DNA of 64,000 nucleotides, taken from assembly GCF_007747445.1 (NCBI RefSeq), contig NZ_CP036425.1, positions 744,001 to 808,000 of the forward strand, read 5' to 3'. The stretch's first letter is position 1. Each line of letters opens with the position of its first letter. This DNA is from Poriferisphaera corsica (lineage in GTDB: Bacteria > Planctomycetota > Phycisphaerae > Phycisphaerales > Phycisphaeraceae). Both the position numbers and the translations under genes were made by a program. Positions 25,537 through 35,276 of the stretch are shown here, one piece after another. The notes below the pieces were generated by a model that saw only the letters and a list, made by a program, of their open reading frames with translations, did no database searches and was not told the origin of the DNA.

Positions 25537-26499
25537 ATGACTAAAGATTTAACAATTACGACGGATATTTCCATTCCGCCACCCCCACCTAACCGTGCTT
25601 TAGCCGATGGTGCTGATTGGGTAAGGTTGGAAGGGGCTGTTTGCGCCATTTCAGATTGGCGTGAGATGTATATGCAGCACATCTCAGGGGATGTGATTGT
25701 GCCTGATAAGGTCTTGATGTTTAAACGCCGTGCTCCCATGCTTGGGCCAGCACATCGACATGGCCGGTTTGTCCTGATCATCCCCATTCGAACACGCGCA
25801 GATGTCATTATTGACCAAACGTTTTATCGCATCGGCCCGAGTCAGGCGCTCATGGTCTTTCCATGGCAGTTTCATCATTTCGCGAACTTTGAAGAAGAAG
25901 ATCTGACCTGGCTATTTATGACGTTTGAATTAAAAGATGAAAAGCAGATCGCGTCACTTCGCTCAACACCGCTCACATTGAATGATCAGATTAGTCAAAA
26001 CTTGATCACGCTAACAGAAATTTATGAAGCTCGAGATGCATCTGTTTCTGCAGTTGAACAAGAAATCAGATTGCGTTTTGGTTTGGTTCTCCAGCAATTG
26101 CAACGACAGGTTCAACGTCAAATCAAGCCGTTCTCGGGTGAGTCTGGCGACGTTCGTTCTGCTGCGGTTCCGCACCTATCTCTTTTTGAATCCGTTGCGA
26201 GATATCTACTGGACAATATGGAAGAGCCGGTTTCAGTTGATGATGTCGCGGAATGCCTTGCGATGTCCAACTCTCATCTGCGTGAGCGATTTAGAAAACA
26301 GTATGGCATGTCAATTGGCCACTATATCCGTCAAGTCAAGATGCACCACGCCATGCGTCTACTATCAACCACAGATCTGTCTGTTGCGCAAATTGCTTCT
26401 CGAACAGGCTTTCAATCTGTGTATGCTTTTTCGCGTTCGTTCAAACGTGAAACAGGTAAGTCGCCAAGACAATTTCGAGACAGTCTGATTAGCGAATAG
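25537..26499 (+). CDS. AraC-family transcriptional regulator
   Basis: A 320-aa regulator. The N-terminal ~170 residues resemble a cupin sensor (RRAPMLGPAHRHGRFVLIIP, IGPSQALMVFPWQFHHF). The C-terminal ~100 residues are the double helix-turn-helix: VDDVAECLAMSNSHLRERFR, then LSVAQIASRTGFQSVYAFSR and FKRETGKSPRQFR. Such proteins usually sense a sugar or related ligand. The ATG at 25537 was chosen because upstream in-frame starts overlap the promoter candidate and the Gfo/Idh start. The divergent Gfo/Idh gene is the obvious target. Confidence 0.9.
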   Translation: MTKDLTITTDISIPPPPPNRALADGADWVRLEGAVCAISDWREMYMQHISGDVIVPDKVLMFKRRAPMLGPAHRHGRFVLIIPIRTRADVIIDQTFYRIGPSQALMVFPWQFHHFANFEEEDLTWLFMTFELKDEKQIASLRSTPLTLNDQISQNLITLTEIYEARDASVSAVEQEIRLRFGLVLQQLQRQVQRQIKPFSGESGDVRSAAVPHLSLFESVARYLLDNMEEPVSVDDVAECLAMSNSHLRERFRKQYGMSIGHYIRQVKMHHAMRLLSTTDLSVAQIASRTGFQSVYAFSRSFKRETGKSPRQFRDSLISE

Positions 26500-26507
26500 A
26501 TAGGCAT

Positions 26508-26537
26508 AAAAAAAGCCCGCAAAATAGCGAGCTTTTG
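26508..26537. terminator. Bidirectional terminator between AraC regulator and gnd
   Basis: Stem AAGCCCGC (26513-26520) / GCGAGCTT (26527-26534) with one mismatch; T runs on both strands, stronger on the minus strand. Confidence 0.78.
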
Positions 26538-26560
26538 AATAATCGTGAATTATTGGTTAA

Positions 26561-28090
26561 TTATGCCTTGTATTGTGGACGTTTAGGATCTGGCCAATCA
26601 ATATGGAACATCTCACCGCGTTTTTTATCTGTACGCTCGTAAGTATGTGCACCAAAGTAATCACGCATGCCTTGTAGCAGATTCGCTGGTAAGACCTCAC
26701 TTCGGTATCCATCGTAGTATGCTAACGCCGAACCAAATGCAGGTGACGGAATGCCATGCTCTGCACAGAGCGATATGATTTTTCGCCAATCTTCTTGGCC
26801 AGAATGTATCGCCTTCTTGAAATACGGGTCCATCATCAGGTTCTGCAATTTTTTGTCATTCGCATACGCATCTGTAATTTTCTGCAGGAATCGAGCGCGA
26901 ATGATACAACCGCCTCGCCAGATCTTTGCGATCGTACCGAAGTTTAGCTTCCAGTTGTATTCCTTCTGAGCCTCCGTCATTAACTGGAAACCCTGTGCGT
27001 ATGCACAGATTTTTGAGCAATACAAAGCTTCGCGGATCATTTCTACATACTTGGCCTTGCCGCGTTGGATCGGCTTAATTTTAGGCCCTTTTAATACTTT
27101 GCTTGCTTTAACGCGTTCATCTTTAAGAGCGGATAAGCAGCGGGCATAGACCGCTTCACCAATTGCATTAGCGGGTACACCAATATCTAACGCATTCATA
27201 GCAGTCCATTTGCCTGTTCCTTTTTGCCCCGCACGATCCAATACGATATCAACAAACGCCTTGCGTTTATTCGTTGGATCTTTTTGCTTAAGAATATCAG
27301 CCGTAATTTCAATGAGGTAACTTGAGAGTTCGCCTTTGTTCCACTCTTCAAATACTTCGCCAATCTCTTCAGGCTTCATTGCAAGCAAGTGGCGCATGAT
27401 TGAATATGCTTCGCAAATCAACTGCATATCAATGTACTCAATCCCGTTATGCACCATTTTTACATAATGTCCCGCACCATCTGGGCCGATATGAGCGGTG
27501 CATGTTTCACCGCCTTTAATAGGCTTGCCGGCCTCAGCACCTTGCAATTCAGCACCGGTCTTTTTATCTACTTTCGCAGCACATGCGCGCCAGATCGGCT
27601 TAATGGCATTCCATGCTTCTTTCGATCCGCCCGGCATCAATGATGGGCCAAACCTCGCACCCAGTTCACCGCCCGATACGCCGCTACCTACAAAGTGAAT
27701 CCCTTTTTCAGCAAGCTCATTTTCGCGACGAATCGTATCCGTCCACTCACTATTGCCGCCGTCAATGAGAATATCACCCTTATCAATTAATGGCAGTAAT
27801 TCCGCGATAACCATATCCACAGGCCTGCCAGCCTTCACCAAGAATATAATCTTCCTAGGCTTGGCAAGTGACTTAACGAAATCCTTCAGCTTTGCGTAAC
27901 CAATAACACGATCTGCGCTCGGCTCACCTGATTGGCATCGTTCAATGAATTCTTCCATTTTTTCCGTCGTACGGTTGTAGACTGAAACCGTAAAGCCGTG
28001 GTCAGCCATATTCAGTACGAGATTTTGTCCCATGACCGCTAGCCCGATCAGGCCAATATGATGCTCCCCATTATTTTGGTTCTTTGCCAT
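26561..28090 (-). CDS. gnd: 6-phosphogluconate dehydrogenase, decarboxylating
   Basis: Gnd converts 6-phosphogluconate to ribulose 5-phosphate with CO2 and NADPH in the oxidative pentose phosphate pathway. The 509-aa product shows [16 protein letters not shown] (dinucleotide fold), [30 protein letters not shown], the catalytic Lys region [25 protein letters not shown] and, near the end, [20 protein letters not shown]. The ATG at 28090 was chosen because the family begins just before the dinucleotide motif and GGAG lies upstream; an ATG at 28144 would add 18 residues. An insert near residues 190-215 is slightly longer than in typical 470-residue enzymes. Confidence 0.95.
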   Translation of the reverse strand: MAKNQNNGEHHIGLIGLAVMGQNLVLNMADHGFTVSVYNRTTEKMEEFIERCQSGEPSADRVIGYAKLKDFVKSLAKPRKIIFLVKAGRPVDMVIAELLPLIDKGDILIDGGNSEWTDTIRRENELAEKGIHFVGSGVSGGELGARFGPSLMPGGSKEAWNAIKPIWRACAAKVDKKTGAELQGAEAGKPIKGGETCTAHIGPDGAGHYVKMVHNGIEYIDMQLICEAYSIMRHLLAMKPEEIGEVFEEWNKGELSSYLIEITADILKQKDPTNKRKAFVDIVLDRAGQKGTGKWTAMNALDIGVPANAIGEAVYARCLSALKDERVKASKVLKGPKIKPIQRGKAKYVEMIREALYCSKICAYAQGFQLMTEAQKEYNWKLNFGTIAKIWRGGCIIRARFLQKITDAYANDKKLQNLMMDPYFKKAIHSGQEDWRKIISLCAEHGIPSPAFGSALAYYDGYRSEVLPANLLQGMRDYFGAHTYERTDKKRGEMFHIDWPDPKRPQYKA

Positions 28091-28375
28091 CTCAGCGTTT
28101 GCTCCATTTTTCTTACCCCTCAGGATCTCAGCAAAATACATCATTAAGCCCTCATGATCCCGAGTGGTTTTGTTTCGTGAATCTTAGCCCTGATCCTGCC
28201 AGAGCATGAATATCTCCAGCAATATCATAAGCTTTCTGATAAACCGCGTTTATTTAACACAATATCGCAGCTTCTCGGGACATCGCTCTGATCGACATTT
28301 CAGCGATGCCACTTTCAATTATCAAATCCTATAGCCCTTTTTATCATTCTATTACGATATAACTATTGGCTTATC

Positions 28376-29347
28376 CTAGTTATTCGCTTGGATGTAATCT
28401 TCTACACCCGCCAAATAATTCAGTAGATTTTTAGTTGCGCGCATTGCCTGTCGTTCAACGCTCTCCTGAGTTCGGCTGCCTACATGCGGAGTCATTAAAA
28501 TATTATCGACCCCAGTAAATGGATGCTCGGCACGCATTGGCTCTTCGTTTAGCACATCAGTTCCATATCCTCCCAGCTTTCCACTTCGGCAAGCCTCGGC
28601 AACATCATCTTCAACAATCAAACCGCCTCGAGCAGTATTGATGAGATAAGCCCCATCTTTCATCTTCTTAATCGATTCACGATTAATTAATCCACGTGTT
28701 TCATCGCTAAGGAATACGTGCAAGCTGACAATATCTGACTCTTTGAGAAGTTCATCGATTGTTTTTGCATGCTTGACACAATACTCGCGTGCAAATGCAT
28801 CGTCCCAACGATGATCGTAGCCGATCACATTCATGCTAAAAGCTTGAGCACGTTCGGTAAGTGCCCTGCCAATTCTTCCCATTCCGACAATTCCAACCGT
28901 TTTGCCCATCAATTCATGACCTGTCACTCGTTTCCACTCACCATGCTTGCAAGCATTCATATGGATCCAGAAATGCTTAGCTAAGCCAATAATGAGCCCA
29001 ATCGCATGTTCCGCGACAGTCGTATGATTCACACCCGGTGTGAACAAGACCGGAAGACCCTTATTTGTTGCATAGGCCACATCAATTGAATCTAACCCAA
29101 TGCCATACTTCGAGATGACTTTTAGCGGGGTAGGGGCTTCCAACGCGATATCGATAAACTTGGCAGTAATCTCATCATCGCCATTCAATAATCCATCAAA
29201 GCCACCATATTCTTTGACGAGTTTGATCATTTCAACTTCGGGTAGCGGCCCACGAGCTCGGACAATCTCATATCCCGAATTTTCTATGACATGATGGTGC
29301 TCACCAGGTGTGTCTTGGTAGCTGGTTGTTGTTAATAATACCCGCAT
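28376..29347 (-). CDS. D-2-hydroxyacid dehydrogenase (phosphoglycerate dehydrogenase-like)
   Basis: A 323-aa NAD-dependent dehydrogenase. The nucleotide fold is VGIVGMGRIGRALTERA (about 151-167). The catalytic triad is present as Arg240 (NTARGG), Glu269 (NEEP) and His288 (TPHVG). The N-terminal substrate region has ISKYGIGLDSID, as in SerA-type enzymes. There is no C-terminal ACT domain, so it is not full-length SerA. Substrate could be phosphoglycerate, glyoxylate or another 2-oxoacid. The ribosome site GAGGAG is strong. The leader contains a long inverted repeat, listed separately. Confidence 0.9.
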   Translation of the reverse strand: MRVLLTTTSYQDTPGEHHHVIENSGYEIVRARGPLPEVEMIKLVKEYGGFDGLLNGDDEITAKFIDIALEAPTPLKVISKYGIGLDSIDVAYATNKGLPVLFTPGVNHTTVAEHAIGLIIGLAKHFWIHMNACKHGEWKRVTGHELMGKTVGIVGMGRIGRALTERAQAFSMNVIGYDHRWDDAFAREYCVKHAKTIDELLKESDIVSLHVFLSDETRGLINRESIKKMKDGAYLINTARGGLIVEDDVAEACRSGKLGGYGTDVLNEEPMRAEHPFTGVDNILMTPHVGSRTQESVERQAMRATKNLLNYLAGVEDYIQANN

Positions 29348-29710
29348 CAGGCGCTCCTCTAATCAGATGTTAGCTAAGAGCCTGCCGTAATAAATTCTAT
29401 TTGAGGCGCGATATTGCCAAGTGTGTTTACTGGATTGACAGCCACGCTCATTCGGCAGGCTGCACATGCCTCCTGACATTACACACTGTCATTTTCATGA
29501 AGCCTGCAATCGACGCACCTGTGCATCATTCATATGTCACTGCATACATAACACGAGTTGATGTACCCAACAAAACTACCACCCATTCAAAGTATGTCAA
29601 GACGTACTGATATTACGCACTGTAAAAAACGGTGTTATCCGAATATTCGTGTATTGTTTGATCTGATCTGTAAAATCAATGATTGAAATTGCCAAAATCG
29701 AAATGATTCG
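29348..29710. other. Intergenic region with direct and inverted repeats
   Basis: No gene is called in these 363 bases; the plus-strand frame at 29401-29610 has no ribosome site and no recognisable product. The imperfect 12-base word ATTACRCACTGT occurs at 29478-29489 and again at 29612-29623. The 9-bp inverted repeat is listed separately. Confidence 0.4.
29379..29461 (-). promoter_or_regulatory. Potential structured 5' leader of the 2-hydroxyacid dehydrogenase gene
   Basis: A perfect 9-bp inverted repeat, AGCCTGCCG (29379-29387) and CGGCAGGCT (29453-29461), would close a domain of about 83 nt ending some 30 bases before the start codon. Within it, CCA...TGG blocks could pair. It matches no riboswitch class that I recognise. 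Confidence 0.35.
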
Positions 29711-30421
29711 CTACTCAAGTTTACCTTTAACCAGCGTAAGGCTGCGATCTGCAATTTTTGCGATCCCTTCGTCATGCGTCACAAGGATCAATGTTTGCCC
29801 GCCTTGATGAAGAGATTGGAATAATTCGATGATTGAGCCGCTCGTATCAATATCCAAATTTCCTGTTGGTTCATCCGCCATCAACACGTCTGGCTCATTG
29901 ATCAATGCTCTTGCGATCGCAACTCGTTGACGCTCGCCGCCAGAGAGTTTGCTTGGCCGGTGTTTCATGCGATCTGATAACCCAACTTCCTCTAGCAGCA
30001 TCTTTGCTCGCTCTTTAACTGCTTGTCTTTTTCCAGCCCAACTCAGCAAGCTTTTCCCTACCATCGACCCAATCAAAACATTTTCAAATGCATTTAGTTC
30101 TGGTAGTAAATGATATTGTTGAAAGACAAACCCCACATGCTGATTGCGATATCGATCTAGTTTTCCGCCGCGTAGCCGAAAAACCGGGTCGCCGTTGAAG
30201 AAAACCTCGCCTTCATTAGGTCGATCCAGCCCGCCGAGCAGATGTAACAGCGTGCTTTTTCCTGATCCAGAGCGGCCATAAATCGCGACAAACTCAGATT
30301 GCCTGACCTCCATATCGATGCCGCGCAAGATATGCAGATCCTGACCGCCCATCCGGTAGTGCTTATGCAAAGTGCTTGATCTGAGCACCGGTTCTTGGTT
30401 TGTCGTCGTGTCCTGATTCAT
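29711..30421 (-). CDS. LolD-like ABC transporter ATP-binding protein
   Basis: A 236-aa ATPase of the LolD/MacB subfamily. Walker A is GRSGSGKSTLLHLLGGLD, the Q-loop FVFQQYHLLPELNAFENV, the signature LSGGERQRVAIARAL and Walker B VLMADEPTGNLD, followed by the H-loop (ILVTHD). It energises transport or mechanical release of lipoproteins or other envelope substrates. It begins 51 bases after the permease gene on the same strand, forming a clear two-gene unit. Confidence 0.92.
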   Translation of the reverse strand: MNQDTTTNQEPVLRSSTLHKHYRMGGQDLHILRGIDMEVRQSEFVAIYGRSGSGKSTLLHLLGGLDRPNEGEVFFNGDPVFRLRGGKLDRYRNQHVGFVFQQYHLLPELNAFENVLIGSMVGKSLLSWAGKRQAVKERAKMLLEEVGLSDRMKHRPSKLSGGERQRVAIARALINEPDVLMADEPTGNLDIDTSGSIIELFQSLHQGGQTLILVTHDEGIAKIADRSLTLVKGKLE

Positions 30422-30472
30422 ATTTACTTCCGCTGTGACAAAAATACAAACTTATCTATTCGCAAGTTAGTT

Positions 30473-32080
30473 CTACTCGTAGCGTAATGCCTCAATAGGA
30501 TTCAGCCGTGCAGCTAATAACGCAGGTATCAATGCCCCGACGACGCTGCTCGCGATTGCCCCAAGCACAATCCAGGTTGCTTTAGTTGGGTCAACCTGAT
30601 CTGGAATGCGATCGAAGAAATACGTTCGTGGATCCCACATTCGCCAGCCAAACCACTGGTACAGCCAATCTTGAATTTCATTCAGATTCGTTACGATTTC
30701 ATAAGCAAAAAACAAGCCTAAAAATGCACCGACAACACCAATGGCAAATCCATACCCCAAATAGATATTCATGATCCCCAGCCGTGAAGCCCCGATCGCT
30801 CGTAGCACGCCAATATCTCGCGTTTTCTCAAGCACAATCATGTAAAACGTTGTCGCGACCATGACGATTGCAACCACGCTAATGATCGCGAACAAGAACG
30901 TAACCAGCCCAACTTCATTCTGCACAGCTCCAAGTAGTTGAGCATGCATCTCCATCCATGTTTGAGCGTAAAGCACAGGCATCATCTGCCCCATCTCACG
31001 GTGCTTATCCTCTACGAGGCGAATTGCTTTTTTTACAGCTTCTGCGGTCTGTTCCGCGGTATAGCCCGGTGCAGATTTTACAAGTACCTGTGTTACCCTT
31101 GCAGGCACCATTTTTCCGGTCGGCTCAAGCGTATCGGGGTCATATTCCTCGGCTTCCCCCATATCCAACTTCTCTTGTAAAACCTTTAGCGGCACATAAA
31201 CCCGGTTCGCATCAATGTCATACAAACCACTCTTGAATTCATTGACAACGGCAAACTCGGCATTCGCCGGCTCCCCACGGATACCACCCTTCTCATTTAT
31301 CGGCATCAGCGCCAGTACCGCATTGTCATAAACGCTCGCATTTGCATAACGATATTTCCCCTCAGCGTCACGCATATGATACGGGTTCACCTCCACCCCC
31401 ATCACCATACCCGGCAGATCTTTTCCTGCTCGATCTAATCGCTGCTTAGTCGGTTCAAGTTTGCTGCCCATTTCGGCCAACTCATCGCCCCTGCGCTTGC
31501 CGTCTCGTTGTTTTTCTACCTCAGCCAGATACTCACGCTTTTGCTTGAACTCTTCACGTATTGCTTCTTTTTCTTCGGCCGTCTTTGCTTCTGCTAAATC
31601 ATCCGATTCCCATTTATCAAGCTGAAGACGCTGCGACGAAATTGCTTGTTCCAGATCCGCAACCAGTGACGGCCCAGTCCACAGCAATGTATCTTCATAA
31701 TTCACAACTTCAGAATACCCGGCAGGCTCAATCCCCATCACCTCAATTGTTTTTGTATTACCCGTTCGCCCATTCTCCCCGCCGCGTTTTAGATTCAGCA
31801 AGCCATACGATTGAATAACCGGCGTCGCAGCTTCAACTTCCTTTAACTGATTCACTTCATCAATCACATCTTTATAGTACGGAAACCCTGTTAGCGTAAA
31901 CGCCGTGACCGTAACATCACCACTCAGCTTCTGAGCACTCTTGCTCAGCATGTCAAAGAAGCCCCCCATAACACTAATCACAATGATCACCATCATCGTG
32001 CACATTGTTACCGCAAGCGCAGCAAACATCGGCGCTAATTTACGCCGCAAGTATTTTAATACCAGCAATACTTTGTACAT
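30473..32080 (-). CDS. LolC/E-like ABC transporter permease (FtsX family)
   Basis: A 535-aa membrane protein with a first helix (LAVTMCTMMVIIVISVMGGF), a large periplasmic domain of about 340 residues, and three C-terminal helices with the FtsX signature KTRDIGVLRAIGASRLGIMN. The periplasmic part includes a charged, helical, coiled-coil-like insert (about residues 165-215, rich in Glu, Lys and Arg), longer than in typical LolC/E. AGGA precedes the ATG. It is co-transcribed with the LolD-like ATPase downstream. Lipoprotein release is the likely role, given the several lipoproteins nearby, but export of other substrates is possible. Confidence 0.87.
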   Translation of the reverse strand: MYKVLLVLKYLRRKLAPMFAALAVTMCTMMVIIVISVMGGFFDMLSKSAQKLSGDVTVTAFTLTGFPYYKDVIDEVNQLKEVEAATPVIQSYGLLNLKRGGENGRTGNTKTIEVMGIEPAGYSEVVNYEDTLLWTGPSLVADLEQAISSQRLQLDKWESDDLAEAKTAEEKEAIREEFKQKREYLAEVEKQRDGKRRGDELAEMGSKLEPTKQRLDRAGKDLPGMVMGVEVNPYHMRDAEGKYRYANASVYDNAVLALMPINEKGGIRGEPANAEFAVVNEFKSGLYDIDANRVYVPLKVLQEKLDMGEAEEYDPDTLEPTGKMVPARVTQVLVKSAPGYTAEQTAEAVKKAIRLVEDKHREMGQMMPVLYAQTWMEMHAQLLGAVQNEVGLVTFLFAIISVVAIVMVATTFYMIVLEKTRDIGVLRAIGASRLGIMNIYLGYGFAIGVVGAFLGLFFAYEIVTNLNEIQDWLYQWFGWRMWDPRTYFFDRIPDQVDPTKATWIVLGAIASSVVGALIPALLAARLNPIEALRYE

Positions 32081-32236
32081 GTTCCTATACCTACTCTAAT
32101 GATCGTACCTGCCGTCACCCCTCACTTATCAGGACGTTTCCTGCGTCATTTGCGATCTATACGCTTCCATTTAATCGTCCATTCCCCATTATCACCATCA
32201 TACTTCCTTATTCACCCGATAGCGTCACATCATACA

Positions 32237-32265
32237 TAAAAAAAGAAGGGCCAGACGACCCTTCT
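32237..32265 (-). terminator. Rho-independent terminator after lysS
   Basis: On the minus strand, AGAAGGG / CCCTTCT with an 8-base loop is followed by seven T. It lies about 23 bases past the lysS stop codon. Confidence 0.88.
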
Positions 32266-32287
32266 GAGTATGATTAAGATTGGTATT

Positions 32288-33901
32288 TTATTGGGACGCC
32301 TGTGTAGGCCGCATCAATGGGAACAAGATCACATCCCGTATGGATTGCTGGTTCGTCATCAGCATCACCATGCGGTCAATTCCAATCCCTAACCCGCCAG
32401 CCGGCGGCATCCCCACCTTCAAAGCCTCTAAGAAGTCATGATCCACATTTCTGAACGTTGACTCCTCGTCGTCAATCCCATCAATCTGCTGTGTGAAGTT
32501 TGCTTCCTGCACATCCGGATCATTCAGTTCCGTATATGCATTCGCCAATTCCATTTTTGCGATAAACAATTCAAATCGTTCTGCAATCTCAGGCTCATCC
32601 GGCTTGCGCTTTGTAAGTGGGCACAAGCTCGCAGGATAATCAATCACAAACGTTGGCTGAATCAGATGTTCCTCAACCGTCTCTTCCCATACCGCATTCA
32701 GCAGCTGGTCATGATCGACAATCTCATCCGTATCGATGCTCAGCTTCTTCGCTTTTTCAATCAGCTTCTCATGATCTTTGTGCGAGAACCCATTGTGTTC
32801 TTCAAACAAATCCAGATACTTCGCGCGACGGAAGTTTGAGTAGTCGATTTCAAGATCACCGAACATACGTTTCATGCCGCCGCAGACATTTTCAGCGATA
32901 TGTTGGAAGGTTTTTTCGACAAGGTTCATGATCGAGTAGAGATCGCCAAATGCTTCGTACAACTCAAGCATTGTGAACTCAGGATTGTGTCTCGGACTCA
33001 AACCTTCATTTCGGAAATTGCGATTGATTTCGAATACGCGATGCATACCACCTACAAGCAATCGCTTGAGGTAAAGCTCCGGTGCAATTCGCAAAAATAG
33101 TTCAATATCCAGAGCATTGTGATGTGTCGCAAACGGCCTCGCCGCCGCTCCGCCAGCCATCGATTGCATCATAGGCGTTTCGACTTCCAGAAACCCGCCA
33201 CTGATACCGCTCTCGGCCGGAGGGTCTGTCAGGAAATCGCGAACACCCTTAACGATCTCACTACGCTTCACCATGGTCTGCATGACATCAGGATTCGTAT
33301 ACAAATCAACATATCGCTTGCGGTACCGTGTTTCCTGATCCTGTAGGCCGTGGAATTTGCCCGGGGGCAGGGCGAGTGATTTGGTGAGTACCGAGTATCC
33401 ACCCGTTTCAACTTCTTCAGCTTTGGTCGCCCAAACAGAAATTTCACCCGTCTTCGTTGTCGCCAACGGCCCCTCCGCATGAACAATGTCAGATAGATCA
33501 GTAGCTCTCGCTAATTTGAATGTTGGGGCGCCCACCATCTTCTTTGAAACCGCGACCTGAATATCGCCCGTGGCATCACGCAGTGACATAAAGATCAGGT
33601 TCCCCATCACTCTGTGCTGTATCACACGTCCCGCGATTTTGACGATAGGCCGATTATCGACCTCAGCATTCTCTTTATGTGCTGCGTCCGCTTCTGCATC
33701 GTAAGCATCTCTAGCAGCCTTCACTGTCATCAAGCCATCGGTCCGTTGCCCGTATGGGTCAATCCCAAAATCGTCACGTAGTTTGACCAGCTTTGCTCGG
33801 CGATCTGCCAGCAATTCAGACGTGCTCTTACTGACTTCCTGTTTCCCGCCTTTGCCCTGCTTCTGTTGCTTCTGATTGTTTTGAGCTTGCTTCTCACTCA
33901 T
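32288..33901 (-). CDS. lysS: Lysyl-tRNA synthetase, class II
   Basis: LysS charges tRNA-Lys. The 537-aa product has an N-terminal Lys/Gln-rich extension (residues 1-35), an anticodon-binding OB fold (VKIAGRVIQHRVMGNLIFMS) and the class II catalytic core: motif 1 in FLEVETPMMQSMAGGAAARP, motif 2 in EINRNFRNEGLSPRHNPEFT and motif 3 in GGLGIGIDRMVMLMT. The ATG at 33901 was chosen because GGAGC precedes it. The extension resembles the basic tails seen in some synthetases that aid tRNA binding. It follows rplS on the same strand. Confidence 0.96.
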   Translation of the reverse strand: MSEKQAQNNQKQQKQGKGGKQEVSKSTSELLADRRAKLVKLRDDFGIDPYGQRTDGLMTVKAARDAYDAEADAAHKENAEVDNRPIVKIAGRVIQHRVMGNLIFMSLRDATGDIQVAVSKKMVGAPTFKLARATDLSDIVHAEGPLATTKTGEISVWATKAEEVETGGYSVLTKSLALPPGKFHGLQDQETRYRKRYVDLYTNPDVMQTMVKRSEIVKGVRDFLTDPPAESGISGGFLEVETPMMQSMAGGAAARPFATHHNALDIELFLRIAPELYLKRLLVGGMHRVFEINRNFRNEGLSPRHNPEFTMLELYEAFGDLYSIMNLVEKTFQHIAENVCGGMKRMFGDLEIDYSNFRRAKYLDLFEEHNGFSHKDHEKLIEKAKKLSIDTDEIVDHDQLLNAVWEETVEEHLIQPTFVIDYPASLCPLTKRKPDEPEIAERFELFIAKMELANAYTELNDPDVQEANFTQQIDGIDDEESTFRNVDHDFLEALKVGMPPAGGLGIGIDRMVMLMTNQQSIRDVILFPLMRPTQASQ

Positions 33902-33980
33902 CTTTTTGTTGCTCCAATTGGTCGCCCGCCCCGTGATCCCAATCATTGTCACCTGTTAGACAGCTATCAACATAATACAA

Positions 33981-34007
33981 CAGCCCTGAGCTTGCCGCTC
34001 AGGGCTG
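33981..34007 (-). terminator. Strong hairpin between rplS and lysS (weak terminator or attenuator)
   Basis: A perfect 11-bp stem (CAGCCCTGAGC / GCTCAGGGCTG) with a 5-base loop lies between the rplS stop and the lysS start. No proper T run follows on either strand, so it may terminate poorly, stabilise an mRNA end, or act as a leader element for lysS. Confidence 0.55.
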
Positions 34008-34106
34008 GAATTGTCGTTTTGTTGCAGTTGTGTCCCAATATTTTACATCACGATGCAATGTAATCAGGGCTGCTCTTGGCAATAGTTGTATAAGCCGCTA
34101 ATGAGC

Positions 34107-34502
34107 TTATTCAGCAGCCTTTGTTGCCGCTTCAACCGTTGCACGACCCAAGCCTCTGCGGCGGTCACGCAAGCGGCGTTTCTTACCAACGCGGTCACGC
34201 AGGTAATAAAGCTTCGCACGGCGAGTATGACCAGAACGAACAATGTCGATCTTGTCGATACGTGGGCTGTTGAATGGGAACGTTCTTTCAACGCCCTCAT
34301 TCGCCACAATGCGGCGAACCGTGAATGTACGATTCATTCCACCGCTTTGAATCTTGATCACAACGCCCGAGAAAACCTGAATACGCTCTTTCGCGCCCTC
34401 AATAATTTTCACGTGTACATCCACCGTGTCACCGACGGATACGTTGGGAAGATCCGTGCGGATCTGTTTTTCTTCAACTGCTTTGATAATGGCGTCGCTC
34501 AT
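34107..34502 (-). CDS. rplS: 50S ribosomal protein L19
   Basis: L19 sits at the 30S-50S interface. The 131-aa product has the family core: [75 protein letters not shown] and [13 protein letters not shown]. It is slightly longer than most (about 115 residues) owing to an Ala/Arg-rich tail. In many bacteria it follows trmD directly; here two unrelated genes intervene. Confidence 0.97.
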   Translation of the reverse strand: MSDAIIKAVEEKQIRTDLPNVSVGDTVDVHVKIIEGAKERIQVFSGVVIKIQSGGMNRTFTVRRIVANEGVERTFPFNSPRIDKIDIVRSGHTRRAKLYYLRDRVGKKRRLRDRRRGLGRATVEAATKAAE

Positions 34503-34790
34503 GACGTTATCTCGTTGCTAGTAAATTGTTTACGTATTTTATTCGGTTCCCGCTGCGGAAAACCGCACCGCCACCCTCATGTCGAGCCAAATAGTCTAGC
34601 TACTTCTCCCCGCTCTGTCGAATCCGCTCTCAATCCAGCCCTCTCAAAAGCGTTCAGCCACTAGCCAACTATCCCCAATCACCCATTTCATCCCCATCTT
34701 CCGCACAATCACACCCCCTTTTCCCCAGCACTGCACAACCAATCCCCGATCCTTTTCAATCATTCATGCTCCCATCCTACACACAGCCTT

Positions 34791-35165
34791 CTATTCTCGC
34801 GGCTTCAGCATCCCACGCAGGTACTCCGAAAATGTCACCTCCACCGAATCCTTAAATTCGCCAGCATCCAAATACATCCCGCCACATAATGAGCACATCT
34901 CGTACTGAATGTGCGGCTGGTCATGGAGCGACATCCCCACCATCAGCGTGTGACACTTCGGACACTTCACCTCACGTTCCGTATTATGCATCCGCCCAAC
35001 ACCCGCATCACCACTATCCACCAGCTCCCCAGCCTCTTTCATACCCTTCACCTTCTCATACTCCAACGCATCAAACCATATCCCCTTGCAGCTATCGCAG
35101 CGATCTACATCCACATCGCCAATCGACACCGTCTGCATCACACCTTCGCACTTCGGGCAATTCAT
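34791..35165 (-). CDS. Zinc-ribbon protein with two TFIIB-type zinc fingers
   Basis: A 124-aa protein with two zf-TFIIB domains. The first is MNCPKCEGVMQTVSIGDVDV with RCDSCKGIWFDALEYE; the second is VKCPKCHTLMVGMSLHDQPH with MCSLCGGMYLDAGEF. Each has two CxxC pairs for one zinc ion. The fold is small and probably binds protein or nucleic acid. No precise function is known. GAGGAG precedes the ATG. It lies between the desaturase and rplS on the same strand. Confidence 0.85.
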   Translation of the reverse strand: MNCPKCEGVMQTVSIGDVDVDRCDSCKGIWFDALEYEKVKGMKEAGELVDSGDAGVGRMHNTEREVKCPKCHTLMVGMSLHDQPHIQYEMCSLCGGMYLDAGEFKDSVEVTFSEYLRGMLKPRE

Positions 35166-35276
35166 TTCATGCTCCTCAACAATGAAAAATGACAGCTCTA
35201 AACTGTCATTATCTTCTCGGTTCGCCTCTTTTCTCGCAAGAGAAATTCATCGCATTGCATCATTCTTGTCTTTATC

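Noticed and set aside
28281-28308. Stem-loop CATCGCT / AGCGATG upstream of gnd
   Set aside because: There is no T run and the inner stem is bulged, so I could not support it as terminator or riboswitch.
29401-29610. 69-codon plus-strand frame in the gap before the ABC pair
   Set aside because: It has no ribosome site and no conserved pattern, and it lies over the inverted repeat.
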